From Neobacillus sp. SuZ13 (GTDB lineage: Bacteria > Bacillota > Bacilli > Bacillales > Cytobacillaceae), in contig NZ_CP126107.1 in assembly GCF_030123365.1 (NCBI RefSeq), positions 357,501-421,500 on the forward strand: a DNA stretch of 64,000 nt, in the 5' to 3' direction. Every line of letters starts with the position of its first letter. Position 1 is the first letter of the stretch. The translations under genes were made by a program, and so were the position numbers. Below are positions 44,127 through 52,727 of this stretch, piece after piece. The notes under the pieces are model-generated. The model saw nothing but the letters and a program-made list of their open reading frames with translations. It did no database searches and had not been told where the DNA came from.

Positions 44127-45554
44127 ATGGAATTTGAAACAGTGATTGGACTTGAAGTCCATGTTGAGTTAAAAACAGAATCGAAGATTTTCTCGGCGAG
44201 CCCTAACCATTTTGGGGCTGAACCGAATACAAATACAAGTGTCATCGACCTTGGCTACCCAGGTGTATTACCTGTCCTTAATAAAAAAGCAGTAGAATTC
44301 GGGATAAAAGCAGCGATGGCGATTAATTGTGAAGTTGCCACCCATACCAAGTTTGACCGGAAGAACTATTTTTACCCGGATAATCCTAAGGCCTATCAGA
44401 TTTCCCAATTTGATAAGCCAATCGGGGAACATGGCTATATTGATATTGAAGTAAATGGCTATACGAAGCGAATTGGCATTACACGTATCCATTTGGAAGA
44501 AGATGCAGGAAAGCTAAACCATGGCAAAGGGTATTCACTATGTGATTACAACCGTCAGGGCACTCCGCTTGTTGAGATTGTTTCTGAACCAGATATCCGC
44601 ACTCCTGATGAGGCTTATGCGTATCTTGAAAAATTAAAATCGATTATTCAATATACAGGTGTTTCTGATTGTAAAATGGAAGAGGGCTCACTTCGTTGTG
44701 ATGCGAATATTTCGATTCGCCCAGTGGGACAAAAAGAATTCGGAACGAAAACAGAACTGAAAAACCTTAACTCCTTCAATTTCGTCCGTAAAGGTCTTGA
44801 ATTTGAAGAGAAGCGTCAACGAGAAGTGGTTACTGCGGGTGGAACAATCGAGCAGGAAACACGCCGTTTTGATGAAGCAACGGGGGCTACTCTGTTGATG
44901 AGGGTCAAAGAAGGTTCGGATGATTATCGTTACTTCCCTGAGCCGGACTTAATGGATTTGTACATTGATGAGGACTGGAAAGCCCGCATCCGTGCTGAAA
45001 TTCCAGAGCTTCCTGATCAACGTCAAAAGCGTTATATAGACGAACTTGGACTGCCTGTTTACGATGCAAAGGTGCTAACGGTTACGAAAGAAATGGCGGA
45101 TTTCTTTGAAGCGACCGTGAATGGCGGAGCGGACGCAAAGCTGGCCTCAAACTGGATCATGGGGGATGTTTCTGCTTACTTAAATGCGGAGCAAAAGGAA
45201 CTTCATCAAGTAGCATTAACTCCAGAAAGTCTAGCTAGCATGATTAAGTTGATCGAAAACGGAACGATTTCTTCAAAAATTGCTAAAACTGTTTTTAAAG
45301 AGTTAATTGAAAACGGCGGCGATGCCGAGCAAATTGTGAAGGACAAAGGGCTAGTCCAGATTTCCGATGAAGGCACCCTTCTTAAAGTCATTTCAGAGGT
45401 GCTGGATGCGAATCCACAATCAATTGAAGACTTTAAAAACGGGAAAAATAAAGCTGTTGGCTTCTTAGTGGGCCAATTAATGAAGGCAACGAAGGGTCAG
45501 GCCAACCCACAAATTGTTAATAAGTTGTTGCAGCAAGAACTACAAAAGCGTTAA
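44127..45554 (+). CDS. gatB: Aspartyl/glutamyl-tRNA amidotransferase subunit B
   Basis: GatB (475 residues) activates the misacylated tRNA with ATP and transfers ammonia. The N-terminus [27 protein letters not shown] and the [16 protein letters not shown] metal/ATP motif are present. The C-terminal YqeY-like tail domain ends the protein. The ATG at 44127 follows GGGGGTG; the earlier in-frame GTG at 44118 overlaps that site. Confidence 0.97.
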   Translation: MEFETVIGLEVHVELKTESKIFSASPNHFGAEPNTNTSVIDLGYPGVLPVLNKKAVEFGIKAAMAINCEVATHTKFDRKNYFYPDNPKAYQISQFDKPIGEHGYIDIEVNGYTKRIGITRIHLEEDAGKLNHGKGYSLCDYNRQGTPLVEIVSEPDIRTPDEAYAYLEKLKSIIQYTGVSDCKMEEGSLRCDANISIRPVGQKEFGTKTELKNLNSFNFVRKGLEFEEKRQREVVTAGGTIEQETRRFDEATGATLLMRVKEGSDDYRYFPEPDLMDLYIDEDWKARIRAEIPELPDQRQKRYIDELGLPVYDAKVLTVTKEMADFFEATVNGGADAKLASNWIMGDVSAYLNAEQKELHQVALTPESLASMIKLIENGTISSKIAKTVFKELIENGGDAEQIVKDKGLVQISDEGTLLKVISEVLDANPQSIEDFKNGKNKAVGFLVGQLMKATKGQANPQIVNKLLQQELQKR

Positions 45555-45559
45555 TACGG

Positions 45560-45593
45560 AAGCTGGCAGAGTGCAATCTGTCAGCTTTTTTAT
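45560..45593 (+). terminator. gatCAB terminator
   Basis: AAGCTGGCAGA and TCTGTCAGCTT pair around GTGCAA with one G-U pair, followed by six T. Confidence 0.88.
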
Positions 45594-45648
45594 TGTATAA
45601 GAAATTATTAAATAATTAATTGTGAATAAATTGAAATAGTTTTCTGAA

Positions 45649-45795
45649 TCCAGCTCCAGCACCCAGCGGCTAGTGTACTTCGCTCTCCGCCCTACGATAA
45701 GTCAAGCACGAATGCGCTAACGCTCTTCGTGTTTCCTTTATCTCGGTTGGAGCGCTCCAGTCCATACGCCGCTAAACGGGTGCTTGCGCCTTTTG
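45649..45795. repeat. Dispersed repeat R2, copy 1
   Basis: About 147 bp from TCCAGCTCCAGC to GCTAAACGGGTGCTTGCGCC. The sequences CTACGATAAGTCAA, GCTCTTCGTGTTTCC and GGAGCGCTCCAGTCC occur in the same order in a second copy at 54852-54997, at roughly 90 percent identity by eye. The ends are partly complementary (CAGCGCCCAGCG-like and CGCTAAACGGGCGCT-like in copy 2). No credible gene lies in it. Confidence 0.85.
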
Positions 45796-45873
45796 GTCTG
45801 TCGAGCGGAGTTCGACATTCTTTTCTCGATTTCCCGGGAAAAAACCTATATGTTAAAAGTGTTTATCCTGTAT

Positions 45874-46329
45874 CTAATCAAACGTTTGGTTAGTAAGGAA
45901 TGATCGGGAATGGTGTCGAAGCTTGAGAATTTCCCTAAGGAAGTTCTAATATCGACAGGTTTTTTATTTTTTTACGTAGAAAATGATAACTGGGTCGACA
46001 AAGGGTTTTCACAATATAAGGCTGATACCCTTTAGTTATATGGTTTCATAGCTAACTAATCAAACGTTTGGTTAGTTTTTTTTAAGTTTGTCAATTCAAC
46101 AATATTTTTAGTGGATATTGGAGTAAAAGCTTAATTCAGAAGGGTATTCAGCCATTTTAATTAAACGTTTAATTAGTTTGTAGGTAGTCGCAAAATGTAA
46201 AAATTAATAGAAAGAGGGCGGATAGGAGGAGTTGTTTTCCCATTTACCGACAAACTTCTTACCTGATTCCATAGAAAAACCCTTTATTTAAAAGGGCTGA
46301 AACCAAAACTAATCAAACGTTTGATTAGT
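45874..46329. repeat. Region with four TetR-operator-like palindromes
   Basis: Four palindromes resemble those of array A: 45874-45894 (CTAATCAAACGTTTGGTTAG), 46054-46077, 46158-46176 (AATTAAACGTTTAATTAG) and 46308-46329. The last is a perfect 22-bp palindrome with the core TAATCAAACGTTTGATTA. Spacings are irregular (about 180, 104 and 150 bp). The second is followed directly by eight T, so it could also act as a hairpin terminator. Between them lie small hairpins such as CCCTTTATTTAAAAGGG. The stretch from 45594 to 46378 contains no gene that I can support. Confidence 0.88.
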
Positions 46330-46378
46330 ATTATTCTTAGCTGAAAATAGTCGAGTCGTGTAAGAATTAAGCTCTGAC

Positions 46379-46810
46379 TTAGAAGGAAATCATTGCACCG
46401 CGCTCATCAAAAATGGCAGTAGGGTTCCAAGCTACTTCCCAGAGATTGTTTTCTGGGTCAGCAAAATAGGCTATCCGTCCGCCCCAGAAGACATCACTTG
46501 GCTCTCGCAGTATTTTTGCCCCTGCGCTGCGAATTGTTTCTACCGTTGTATCAACTTGTTCCTGTTGTTCTACGTTAATGGAAAAGGTCACACCATGAAA
46601 GCCATCAGGAGAGTGTTTAAATTCAATGCCAGCATCCTTTGCTAACTCGGCAATCGGGTATAACGAAAGCAATACGCCTGCCGTTTTAAAGACGGCAAAT
46701 TGATCTGAGCTTATTTCCGTTTCTTCCCATCCTAACGTTTGATAAAAATTTCTAAGAGCAGGCAAATCGTATGCACCGATCGTAAGTAAGCTAACTCTTT
46801 GTGGAACCAT
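46379..46810 (-). CDS. VOC (glyoxalase/bleomycin resistance-like) family protein
   Basis: This 143-residue protein has the VOC fold: an N-terminal SLLTIGAYDLPALRNFYQTLGWEE beta-alpha-beta segment and the C-terminal GGRIAYFADPENNLWEVAWNP segment with the metal-ligand Glu position. Family members bind a metal and act on small toxic molecules or ring substrates; the substrate cannot be predicted. The ATG at 46810 follows GGAGGG; an earlier frame start lies five codons upstream. The operator-like palindrome at 46308-46329 lies beyond its 3' end, not at its promoter. Confidence 0.85.
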   Translation of the reverse strand: MVPQRVSLLTIGAYDLPALRNFYQTLGWEETEISSDQFAVFKTAGVLLSLYPIAELAKDAGIEFKHSPDGFHGVTFSINVEQQEQVDTTVETIRSAGAKILREPSDVFWGGRIAYFADPENNLWEVAWNPTAIFDERGAMISF

Positions 46811-46961
46811 AGTAAATCCCTCCATAAAAATGATTATTTATCTAATTTTCTCCCAATGACTCAAATTATCCTTCAAAACCATCGAATAGTAGATAGTTTA
46901 AACCAACGAATAAATGGTAAGATTTTAGTAAGGTGAATATCTAAAAAAGTGAGGTACACGA

Positions 46962-47492
46962 ATGACCGTTTATATTGCACTGTTAAGAGGTATTAATGTT
47001 GGCAAGAATAATCGGATCAAAATGGTCGATTTGAAGAATCTGTTAGAAACGCTCGGTTTAGAAAAAGTAAAAACATATATTCAGAGTGGCAATGTTGTGT
47101 TTGAAGCAAGTGATGATGCCGTCCGACTTAGCGAACGATTAGAGGAGGAAATAAGTAAGACGTTTGGTTTTCCGGTCCCTGTTATTTTAAGAACAGCTGA
47201 GCAATACGAGCAGATTATCCATGATTGCCCCTACTCTATGGAATCGTTGAAAGAGGGAGAGAGTATCCAACTTGCTTTTTTGGCAGACGAGCCTTCCCAT
47301 GAAAAAATAGATAATTTACGTAGTTTCAAAAGTGAACCGGACGAATGTTTTATAAACGGAAAGGAAGTTTATCTTTTTCTAAGGCAAAGTATTCTCGATT
47401 CCAAACTAGCAGCGCAACTCCCAAAACTAGAGGTTCCTGCGACAGTGCGTAATTGGAAAACCGTCATAAAACTATCGACCATGATTGAATAA
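46962..47492 (+). CDS. DUF1697 domain protein
   Basis: This 176-residue protein starts MTVYIALLRGINVGKNNRIKM and contains YIQSGNVVFEA and the C-terminal ATVRNWKTVIKL, all typical of DUF1697. The function is unknown; the fold is small alpha/beta. The ATG has GAGGT upstream. It is convergent with the PutP-type gene, with a shared terminator. Confidence 0.92.
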   Translation: MTVYIALLRGINVGKNNRIKMVDLKNLLETLGLEKVKTYIQSGNVVFEASDDAVRLSERLEEEISKTFGFPVPVILRTAEQYEQIIHDCPYSMESLKEGESIQLAFLADEPSHEKIDNLRSFKSEPDECFINGKEVYLFLRQSILDSKLAAQLPKLEVPATVRNWKTVIKLSTMIE

Positions 47493-47533
47493 AAAATACG
47501 CTCGGATCAATGGGATCCGAGCGTGTTTTTTAT
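47491..47533. terminator. Bidirectional terminator between DUF1697 and proline symporter genes
   Basis: An 11-bp perfect inverted repeat (ACGCTCGGATC at 47498-47508, complement at 47514-47524) has A-run and T-run flanks, so it works for both strands. Confidence 0.92.
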
Positions 47534-49011
47534 TTTCCGCTTTTTAACAAACGAACACTTTCAGTAAATTCCTTTTCAATCTCATCATTTTTTCGATACG
47601 TCAGCATACTGACAACGACAGCGACAATAAGGTTGAAAGCAAATCCTGGGACAATTTCATAAAGCGTGTCACCAAGGCCGACATTTTTCCAAACGATAAC
47701 GGTCACCGCTCCGACGATCATCCCGAAAAGGGCGCCCCAATTTGTGAACTTTTTCCAGAATAAGCTTAGCAAGATCACTGGACCGAAAGATGCGCCAAAG
47801 CCTGCCCATGCATATGCGACAAGATCCAAAATGGTGCTATTTTGCTTGAATGCTAGAGCCGCGGCAATGACTGAAACGAGAAGAACTGCCATTCTTCCTA
47901 AGAAGACGAGTTGTTTGTCCTTCGCATTTTTGTTCATCACCATTTTGTATAAATCTTCTACAAGTGCACTAGAAGTGACGATTAATTGGGAAGAAATCGT
48001 ACTCATAATCGCAGCAAGAATGGCAGCTAAAGCAAATCCTGCGAATAGAGGGTGGAATAAAATTTGGCTTAATTCAATGAATACAGCTTCTGGATTCTTT
48101 AAGACATGATCAGGGTTATTATGGAAAAAGGCAATGCCGATAAATCCTGTAGCGATTGTACCGAGAAGCGAGATAATCATCCAGCCCATACCAATGCGAC
48201 GTGCGCTTTTCGTTTCTTGAATTGTCTTAATGGCCATAAAGCGGACAATGATATGAGGCTGTCCAAAATAGCCTAGCCCCCAGGCCGCGGCTGAAATAAT
48301 GCCTAAAAAGGTTGTCCCCTTTAATAAATCAAGTCTCGTAGGATCAATTGCGCGAATCGTTTCAAACGTTTCAGCAGGACCTCCTGTGTGAAAGATACCA
48401 ATTGCTGGAACAAGGGCAAGGGCAATCAACATCATTAACCCTTGAATAAAGTCTGTATAACTTACCGCTAAGAATCCGCCAAATAAGGTGTAGGCAACCG
48501 TAACGCCGCCAACAATAAGGAGTCCGGTATGGTAGCTTGTGCCAAACGAACTTTCAAAAAAGACAGCTCCAGAAACCATTCCTGAAGAAACATAGAAAGT
48601 AAAGAAAATAAGAATAACAAGACCTGAAACAATACGGAGTAGTTTTGTGTTGTCTTTAAAACGGTTCTCAAGGTAGCTTGGAATTGTGATTGAATCATTG
48701 GCCACTTGAGTGTAAGAACGCAAGCGTGGTGCCACCAATAGCCAGTTAAGATAAGCGCCAATCGTTAAACCGATGGCGATCCACGCATCTGCCAAACCGG
48801 TTACATAAATCCCGCCGGGCAGGCCCATTAATAGCCAGCCGCTCATATCGGCCGCCCCTGCGCTTAATGCGGTTACAGCAGGACCTAAAGACCTTCCCCC
48901 AAGCATGTAATCTGTAAGATTGCTAGTCTTTCGATAGGAATACCAACCGATAAATAGCATAGCGGCAATATAGATTCCGATTGAAAGTAGTTGTAGTGAT
49001 TCATTAGACAT
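47530..49011 (-). CDS. Sodium/proline symporter (PutP/OpuE type)
   Basis: This 493-residue protein of the solute:sodium symporter family has about 13 predicted membrane helices. The N-terminal DYMLGGRSLGPAVTALSAGAADMSGWLLMGLPGGIY segment carries the sodium and proline binding residues of PutP. In B. subtilis, opuE (osmotic uptake) lies beside gatCAB while putP is catabolic. Here the gene is also next to gatCAB but downstream and inverted, so OpuE is the more likely orthologue. The ATG has GGGAGGA upstream. It is convergent with the DUF1697 gene. Confidence 0.92.
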   Translation of the reverse strand: MSNESLQLLSIGIYIAAMLFIGWYSYRKTSNLTDYMLGGRSLGPAVTALSAGAADMSGWLLMGLPGGIYVTGLADAWIAIGLTIGAYLNWLLVAPRLRSYTQVANDSITIPSYLENRFKDNTKLLRIVSGLVILIFFTFYVSSGMVSGAVFFESSFGTSYHTGLLIVGGVTVAYTLFGGFLAVSYTDFIQGLMMLIALALVPAIGIFHTGGPAETFETIRAIDPTRLDLLKGTTFLGIISAAAWGLGYFGQPHIIVRFMAIKTIQETKSARRIGMGWMIISLLGTIATGFIGIAFFHNNPDHVLKNPEAVFIELSQILFHPLFAGFALAAILAAIMSTISSQLIVTSSALVEDLYKMVMNKNAKDKQLVFLGRMAVLLVSVIAAALAFKQNSTILDLVAYAWAGFGASFGPVILLSLFWKKFTNWGALFGMIVGAVTVIVWKNVGLGDTLYEIVPGFAFNLIVAVVVSMLTYRKNDEIEKEFTESVRLLKSGK

Positions 49012-49238
49012 ATATTTCCTCCCTCAATTACTTATCGTAGAAAATACTTTCAATAATATTTCCTATTTATAAAATATTCTATCAACTTTAAAATTCTATT
49101 ACTAGTGTAAAAATATAGTTTTTTTGAAATAGGAAAAAATACTTGTAGTATAACATCGATGTGTTTCCCCGAGCAGTTCGATTGTAACAAGTTCTTAAAA
49201 CGACTATCATAGGAGAAAATGAAAGAGGTGCAGTGAAA

Positions 49239-49793
49239 ATGGATTTAAACCAATGGTTTCAAAAAGGGTTAACTGTTGATGGGTACATAAATGCTATGAC
49301 TACCAATAAAGAGGAAATGCTTGCGATCTATGAGGGCTTCACCTTAACGGACGAAGATAAGAATCAGCTCGAGGCATTAAGGACGCAAAACTTACGTGCG
49401 ATTGTCCTATCAGAGGATTGGTGCGGCGATGCGATGCTGAATAACCCTATTTTGCTGAAAATAGCTGAAGAGGCCGGGATGGAAGTTCGTTTTGTGCTCC
49501 GCGACTCGAATTTGGAGTTAATGGACCAATACTTAACCAATGGTACATCGAGGGCCATACCTATCTTTATTTTTATTAATCAAGAAGGAAATGAAGTCGG
49601 TGTCTGGGGACCAAGAGCACCTGAATTGCAGGCTTTCGTAATGGAAAAGCGTGCTGCCTTGCCAGATAAAGACGCAGAGGATTTTCAAGCGAAACAAACA
49701 GAATTGTTTAAGAGCCTTAGAGCAACCTATCAAACAGATGCCTCCATTTGGCAAACCGTTGCTAATAGTATCCTGTCGACACTTATAAAATAA
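49239..49793 (+). CDS. Thioredoxin-like family protein with one cysteine
   Basis: This 184-residue protein contains a thioredoxin-fold segment AIVLSEDWCGDAMLNNPIL with a single active-site Cys62. The usual second Cys is absent (WCGDA). A cis-Pro region is seen in SRAIPIFIFIN. The same fold is found in Thioredoxin_9-type proteins. A redox role of the monothiol type or loss of redox activity are both possible. The ATG at 49239 follows AGAGGTG. Confidence 0.85.
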   Translation: MDLNQWFQKGLTVDGYINAMTTNKEEMLAIYEGFTLTDEDKNQLEALRTQNLRAIVLSEDWCGDAMLNNPILLKIAEEAGMEVRFVLRDSNLELMDQYLTNGTSRAIPIFIFINQEGNEVGVWGPRAPELQAFVMEKRAALPDKDAEDFQAKQTELFKSLRATYQTDASIWQTVANSILSTLIK

Positions 49794-49827
49794 AGACTAT
49801 GTAAAGTTTAATTTTGATTTTGGCACT

Positions 49828-49961
49828 CTGTTGACCTTCGTTCCAGGCACGAAGACTCCTGCGGGAGTACGGGGCAGGGGAGACCCCGCAGGAGCAAAGC
49901 GACGAGGAGGCTCCCCGGCACGCCCGCGGAAAGCGTAGTGCCTGGAACGGAAATCAACAGA
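49828..49961. repeat. Dispersed palindromic repeat R1, copy 2
   Basis: The element matches the copy at 19695-19827: ACTCCTGCGGGAGTACGG, GGGGAGACCCCGCAGG, GAGGAGGCTCCCCGG and GCCCGCGGAAAGCG in the same order, bounded by CTGTTGA and AATCAACAG. The arms CCAGGCAC and GTGCCTGG add a palindrome that differs from copy 1 in compensating fashion. It lies between the thioredoxin-like gene and plsY. Confidence 0.88.
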
Positions 49962-49984
49962 CAAGTTTAACCACTGCCAAAATA

Positions 49985-50034
49985 AAAAAGAGGATCCCCT
50001 GGTCAACGTATCTTGACTCAGTGGATCCTTTTTA
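49985..50034. terminator. Bidirectional terminator before plsY 3' end
   Basis: AAAGAGGATCC and GGATCCTTTTT pair, with an inner CTGGTCAA / TTGACTCAG partial stem. T-runs are present on both sides. Confidence 0.75.
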
Positions 50035-50036
50035 AA

Positions 50037-50663
50037 TTACATTTTAAAGCCTCCGCCCTTTGGCGGGATACGATCATTGATCAAATTTTTATCATTTATT
50101 TTAGGCTCGATGCCCAACATAAAATTGCGGATGTTGGAGCGATGCAAATAAATCAAAAATAGCGAGAAAAATATAAAGATAAGTTCTAATTCGAGCTTAG
50201 AGGATACTAAAGAATAGATGAGAAGACTAATGCCAACCGTGATGGAGCCAAAGAAAACATATTTGGTTAAAAAGATAACTAAAAAGAAAGCCACATACGC
50301 GACGACTAGGAGATAGATGTTGGCAATTAACAAAGCCCCTGCGGTGGTTGCAATTGCTTTTCCGCCTTTGAATCCTGCAAAGATTGGAAAGCAATGACCA
50401 ACAACAGCAGTTAAACCAAAGTAAAGGGGTTCCACGTCAAGATGGAAGTATATCGGCAGGTAGGCTGCCACTGCTCCTTTAGCTAGATCAATAAAAAGGA
50501 CGAAGACGGCAGATTTCTTGCCAAGAACCCTCAGGGTATTGGTAGCCCCAGGGTTTTTACTGCCATGTTCGCGGATATCTACACCAAAGATCAACTTGCC
50601 CACAATCAAAGCCGTGGGAACGCTTCCGATTAAATAGGAAGCCAAAAGCAACAACCACAACAT
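50037..50663 (-). CDS. plsY: Acyl-phosphate:glycerol-3-phosphate acyltransferase PlsY
   Basis: PlsY (208 residues) transfers an acyl chain from acyl-phosphate to glycerol-3-phosphate at the membrane, the first step of phospholipid synthesis in Gram-positives. The three family motifs are present: SYLIGSVPTALIVGK, GSKNPGATNTLRVLG and GHCFPIFAGFKGGKAIATTAG. About five membrane helices are predicted. The ATG at 50663 is chosen for GAGGGA spacing; two ATG codons lie 2-3 codons earlier. Bacillus genomes often carry more than one PlsY, and this may not be the housekeeping copy. Confidence 0.93.
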   Translation of the reverse strand: MLWLLLLASYLIGSVPTALIVGKLIFGVDIREHGSKNPGATNTLRVLGKKSAVFVLFIDLAKGAVAAYLPIYFHLDVEPLYFGLTAVVGHCFPIFAGFKGGKAIATTAGALLIANIYLLVVAYVAFFLVIFLTKYVFFGSITVGISLLIYSLVSSKLELELIFIFFSLFLIYLHRSNIRNFMLGIEPKINDKNLINDRIPPKGGGFKM

Positions 50664-50919
50664 ACGCATCATTCCCTCAACTAGTATTAGTAGTAAATTC
50701 CCATTATTCCTAGATTCTATCATATTTCAGTGGTATTATTTTGTAGAATTCTCAGTTTTTTGAAAGAAAAGGGATCATTCGAAATGTGACTAATTGATTT
50801 TGGCCAAGTTGCTAATACCTATGCAAGTTCCAGAGAAGATATTCCGGTGGCATTAATGGGCCGTCTAGTTCTTCTATTGAGATGATATACCACTAATACC
50901 CATGAAAAGGATGATAGAT

Positions 50920-51558
50920 TTGAGTCAGAAGTTAAAAATTCAAAAACCGAAAATGCCCTCTAGTTTAACTCCTTTTGATTATAACGATAGAGAAGATTCT
51001 TATATTAACATGGCGATTATAAGCGACTGTTCGATCTCACAAGAGGAGGTTGAAAAAGTGAGATTCGAAGAGGTGGTGTTTAGAAATGTTACCTTTCTCG
51101 ATGGCTCGTTTCGCTTTATTCAATTAACAGATGTGATTTTTGAACGATGCGATCTATCCAATGTAGATTTTACGGATGGAATCATCCACCGGGTCGAGTT
51201 CCGTGATTGCAAACTATTAGGATTAAATCTTGCAGATGCAACCCTTAGGAATGTCCTTTTTGAGAACTGTAATCTGAATATGGGCTCGTTTGGCTATGCT
51301 GACTTGAAGGAAATAAGATTTGAGAATTGCTCCCTTCGCAGTGCTGATTTCTACGAAGCCAAGTTTAATAAACTTGAATTTAAAGATTCCGATCTAGATG
51401 ATGTGAACTTTACAGGTACTACACTAAAAGGAGTGGACCTGAGCACTTGTAAGTTTAACCGCTTAAATCTATCACTTGATAGTGTGGCCGGATGCATAGT
51501 TTCTGCCGATCAGGCGATTGGATTTGCGAAGCTATTAGGATTGGAAATTAAAGAGTAA
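50920..51558 (+). CDS. Pentapeptide-repeat protein
   Basis: This 212-residue protein is built of A(D/N)LxF-type pentapeptide repeats from about residue 45 to 185 (for example CDLSNVDFTDG, CNLNMGSFGYADLKEIRFENCSLRSADF). This predicts a right-handed quadrilateral beta-helix. Some members mimic DNA and protect gyrase (Qnr type); that role is only a possibility. The TTG at 50920 has AAAAGG at a good distance; ATG codons at 50902 and 50911 overlap the ribosome site. Confidence 0.88.
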   Translation: MSQKLKIQKPKMPSSLTPFDYNDREDSYINMAIISDCSISQEEVEKVRFEEVVFRNVTFLDGSFRFIQLTDVIFERCDLSNVDFTDGIIHRVEFRDCKLLGLNLADATLRNVLFENCNLNMGSFGYADLKEIRFENCSLRSADFYEAKFNKLEFKDSDLDDVNFTGTTLKGVDLSTCKFNRLNLSLDSVAGCIVSADQAIGFAKLLGLEIKE

Positions 51559-51576
51559 TCTACGTTTATTTTTGGT

Positions 51577-51610
51577 AAAACCGTGCGGCCGCTGCCTGCA
51601 CGGTTTTTAG
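51577..51610 (+). terminator. Terminator after the pentapeptide-repeat gene
   Basis: AAAACCGTGC and GCACGGTTTTT pair around a GC-rich 11-nt loop, followed by T residues. Confidence 0.88.
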
Positions 51611-51732
51611 GTTCAACCTCATGGTATGATGAAGAGAATCGATAAAAATATTTTTTTAAAAATAGTGTAGGGGTAGGTTTCTATCCCTTCGTCTATTAAG
51701 TAGTAACAAAAAAGGAAAGGGGGGGGAGAACC

Positions 51733-52278
51733 ATTAGTGATGCAGCTTTAATAGAAAATGTGTTGGACGGCAATGATCATGCCTTTCGACTTTTGGTTGA
51801 GAAGTACCGCAATGATGTGTTCCGGACCATCTTTGCTGTGCTTCGCGACCAAAAGGAAGCAGAAGACGCCGCACAAGAAGTTTTTATGAAAATCTATACC
51901 TCTCTCCCCCAATACCAAAATCAAGGATTTAAAACGTGGATGACGCGAATTGCCGTTAATCATGCCATAGATGTAAAACGAAAACAGGTGAGAAGACGAG
52001 AGGAAGTGGCGGAGGACCTCGAACAACAGTCTGCAGGATCACCGAGGGACAGTGTCGAGAAAGAGATTATCGAACTAGATCGGAGAAGGCTCGTCAGGAA
52101 AAAACTTGATGAACTGCCCGAAAATTATCGTGATGTGATTTACGGATTTTACATCGCGGAAAAAAGCTATCAGCAAATGGCAGATGAACAAAATGTACAG
52201 GTGAAAACAATTGAAACGAAGCTGTATCGGGCCCGTCATTGGATGAAAAAGAATTGGAAGGAGGACGATTTTTCATGA
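51733..52278 (+). CDS. ECF-type RNA polymerase sigma factor
   Basis: This 181-residue sigma-70 family factor has region 2 (VFRTIFAVLRDQKEAEDAAQEVFMKIY) and a region 4 helix-turn-helix (SYQQMADEQNVQVKTIETKLYRARHWMKK). The start is unusual. Between the upstream stop at 51697 and region 2 there is no ATG; the first GTG or TTG (51760, 51763) has no ribosome site and lies inside the conserved N-terminus. The ATT at 51733, 5-6 nt after an eight-G ribosome site (GGGGGGGGAGA), gives the usual (M)SDAALIENVLDGNDHAFRLL. The stop overlaps the anti-sigma start. Confidence 0.88.
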   Translation: MSDAALIENVLDGNDHAFRLLVEKYRNDVFRTIFAVLRDQKEAEDAAQEVFMKIYTSLPQYQNQGFKTWMTRIAVNHAIDVKRKQVRRREEVAEDLEQQSAGSPRDSVEKEIIELDRRRLVRKKLDELPENYRDVIYGFYIAEKSYQQMADEQNVQVKTIETKLYRARHWMKKNWKEDDFS

Positions 52279-52727
52279 AGCATTACAGTTTTGAAGAGTG
52301 GTTGCAATATGTTAATGACGAAGTTAATGAGAATACCAAAGAGGAATTAGAAAACCATTTATACTCGTGTGATCAATGTCTCGACCAATATTTAATAGCT
52401 GTAGAAGCCAGTGAATCATCCCTTCCAATTCTATCAGACAGTAGTGACTTTACCGACTTAGTCATGGCAGAGGTTTCAAAGCAGAAACCTGCGGTGCCTG
52501 ACACCAAAAAACCTTTTTATCAGCAAGCGGTGTTTCATTATTTATTAGCCGCGGCCGCGACGTTATTATTGACCTTTTCAGGAGTCTTTCAGTCGCTAGC
52601 GGCGTATGCGAATTCGATTGATAAGCCGCAAATTCAGGAAAAGAAGCCTTCGGTGACGGAGGGCGTTATTAATAAAACTTTTGCATGGATGGATTCACTA
52701 GAAAAAAAGGAGGCAAATAAGAAATGA
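52275..52727 (+). CDS. Zinc-finger-type anti-sigma factor, single-pass membrane protein
   Basis: This 150-residue protein has an N-terminal H-x3-C-x2-C motif (His28, Cys32, Cys35 in ENHLYSCDQC) as in ZAS anti-sigma factors. A transmembrane helix lies at about residues 86-110, and a short extracytoplasmic tail follows. It is expected to hold the ECF sigma factor inactive at the membrane. The ATG at 52275 follows GGAGGA and overlaps the sigma stop by 4 nt. Its stop overlaps the next gene by 4 nt. Confidence 0.88.
   Translation: MKHYSFEEWLQYVNDEVNENTKEELENHLYSCDQCLDQYLIAVEASESSLPILSDSSDFTDLVMAEVSKQKPAVPDTKKPFYQQAVFHYLLAAAATLLLTFSGVFQSLAAYANSIDKPQIQEKKPSVTEGVINKTFAWMDSLEKKEANKK

Noticed and set aside
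46054..46085. Plain intrinsic terminator only
   Set aside because: The palindrome followed by T8 could end transcription, but the same core occurs eight more times, mostly without a T-run directly after it, so a terminator alone does not explain the family.
45600..46378. Insertion sequence remnant
   Set aside because: No transposase-like frame, no terminal inverted repeats with target duplication; only dispersed repeat R2 and palindromes were seen.
51666..51695. ECF-type autoregulated promoter upstream of the sigma gene
   Set aside because: CGTCTA at 51690 resembles an ECF -10, but the only upstream element (TGTAGG) is a poor -35 and lies 18 nt away, so it was not listed as a feature.
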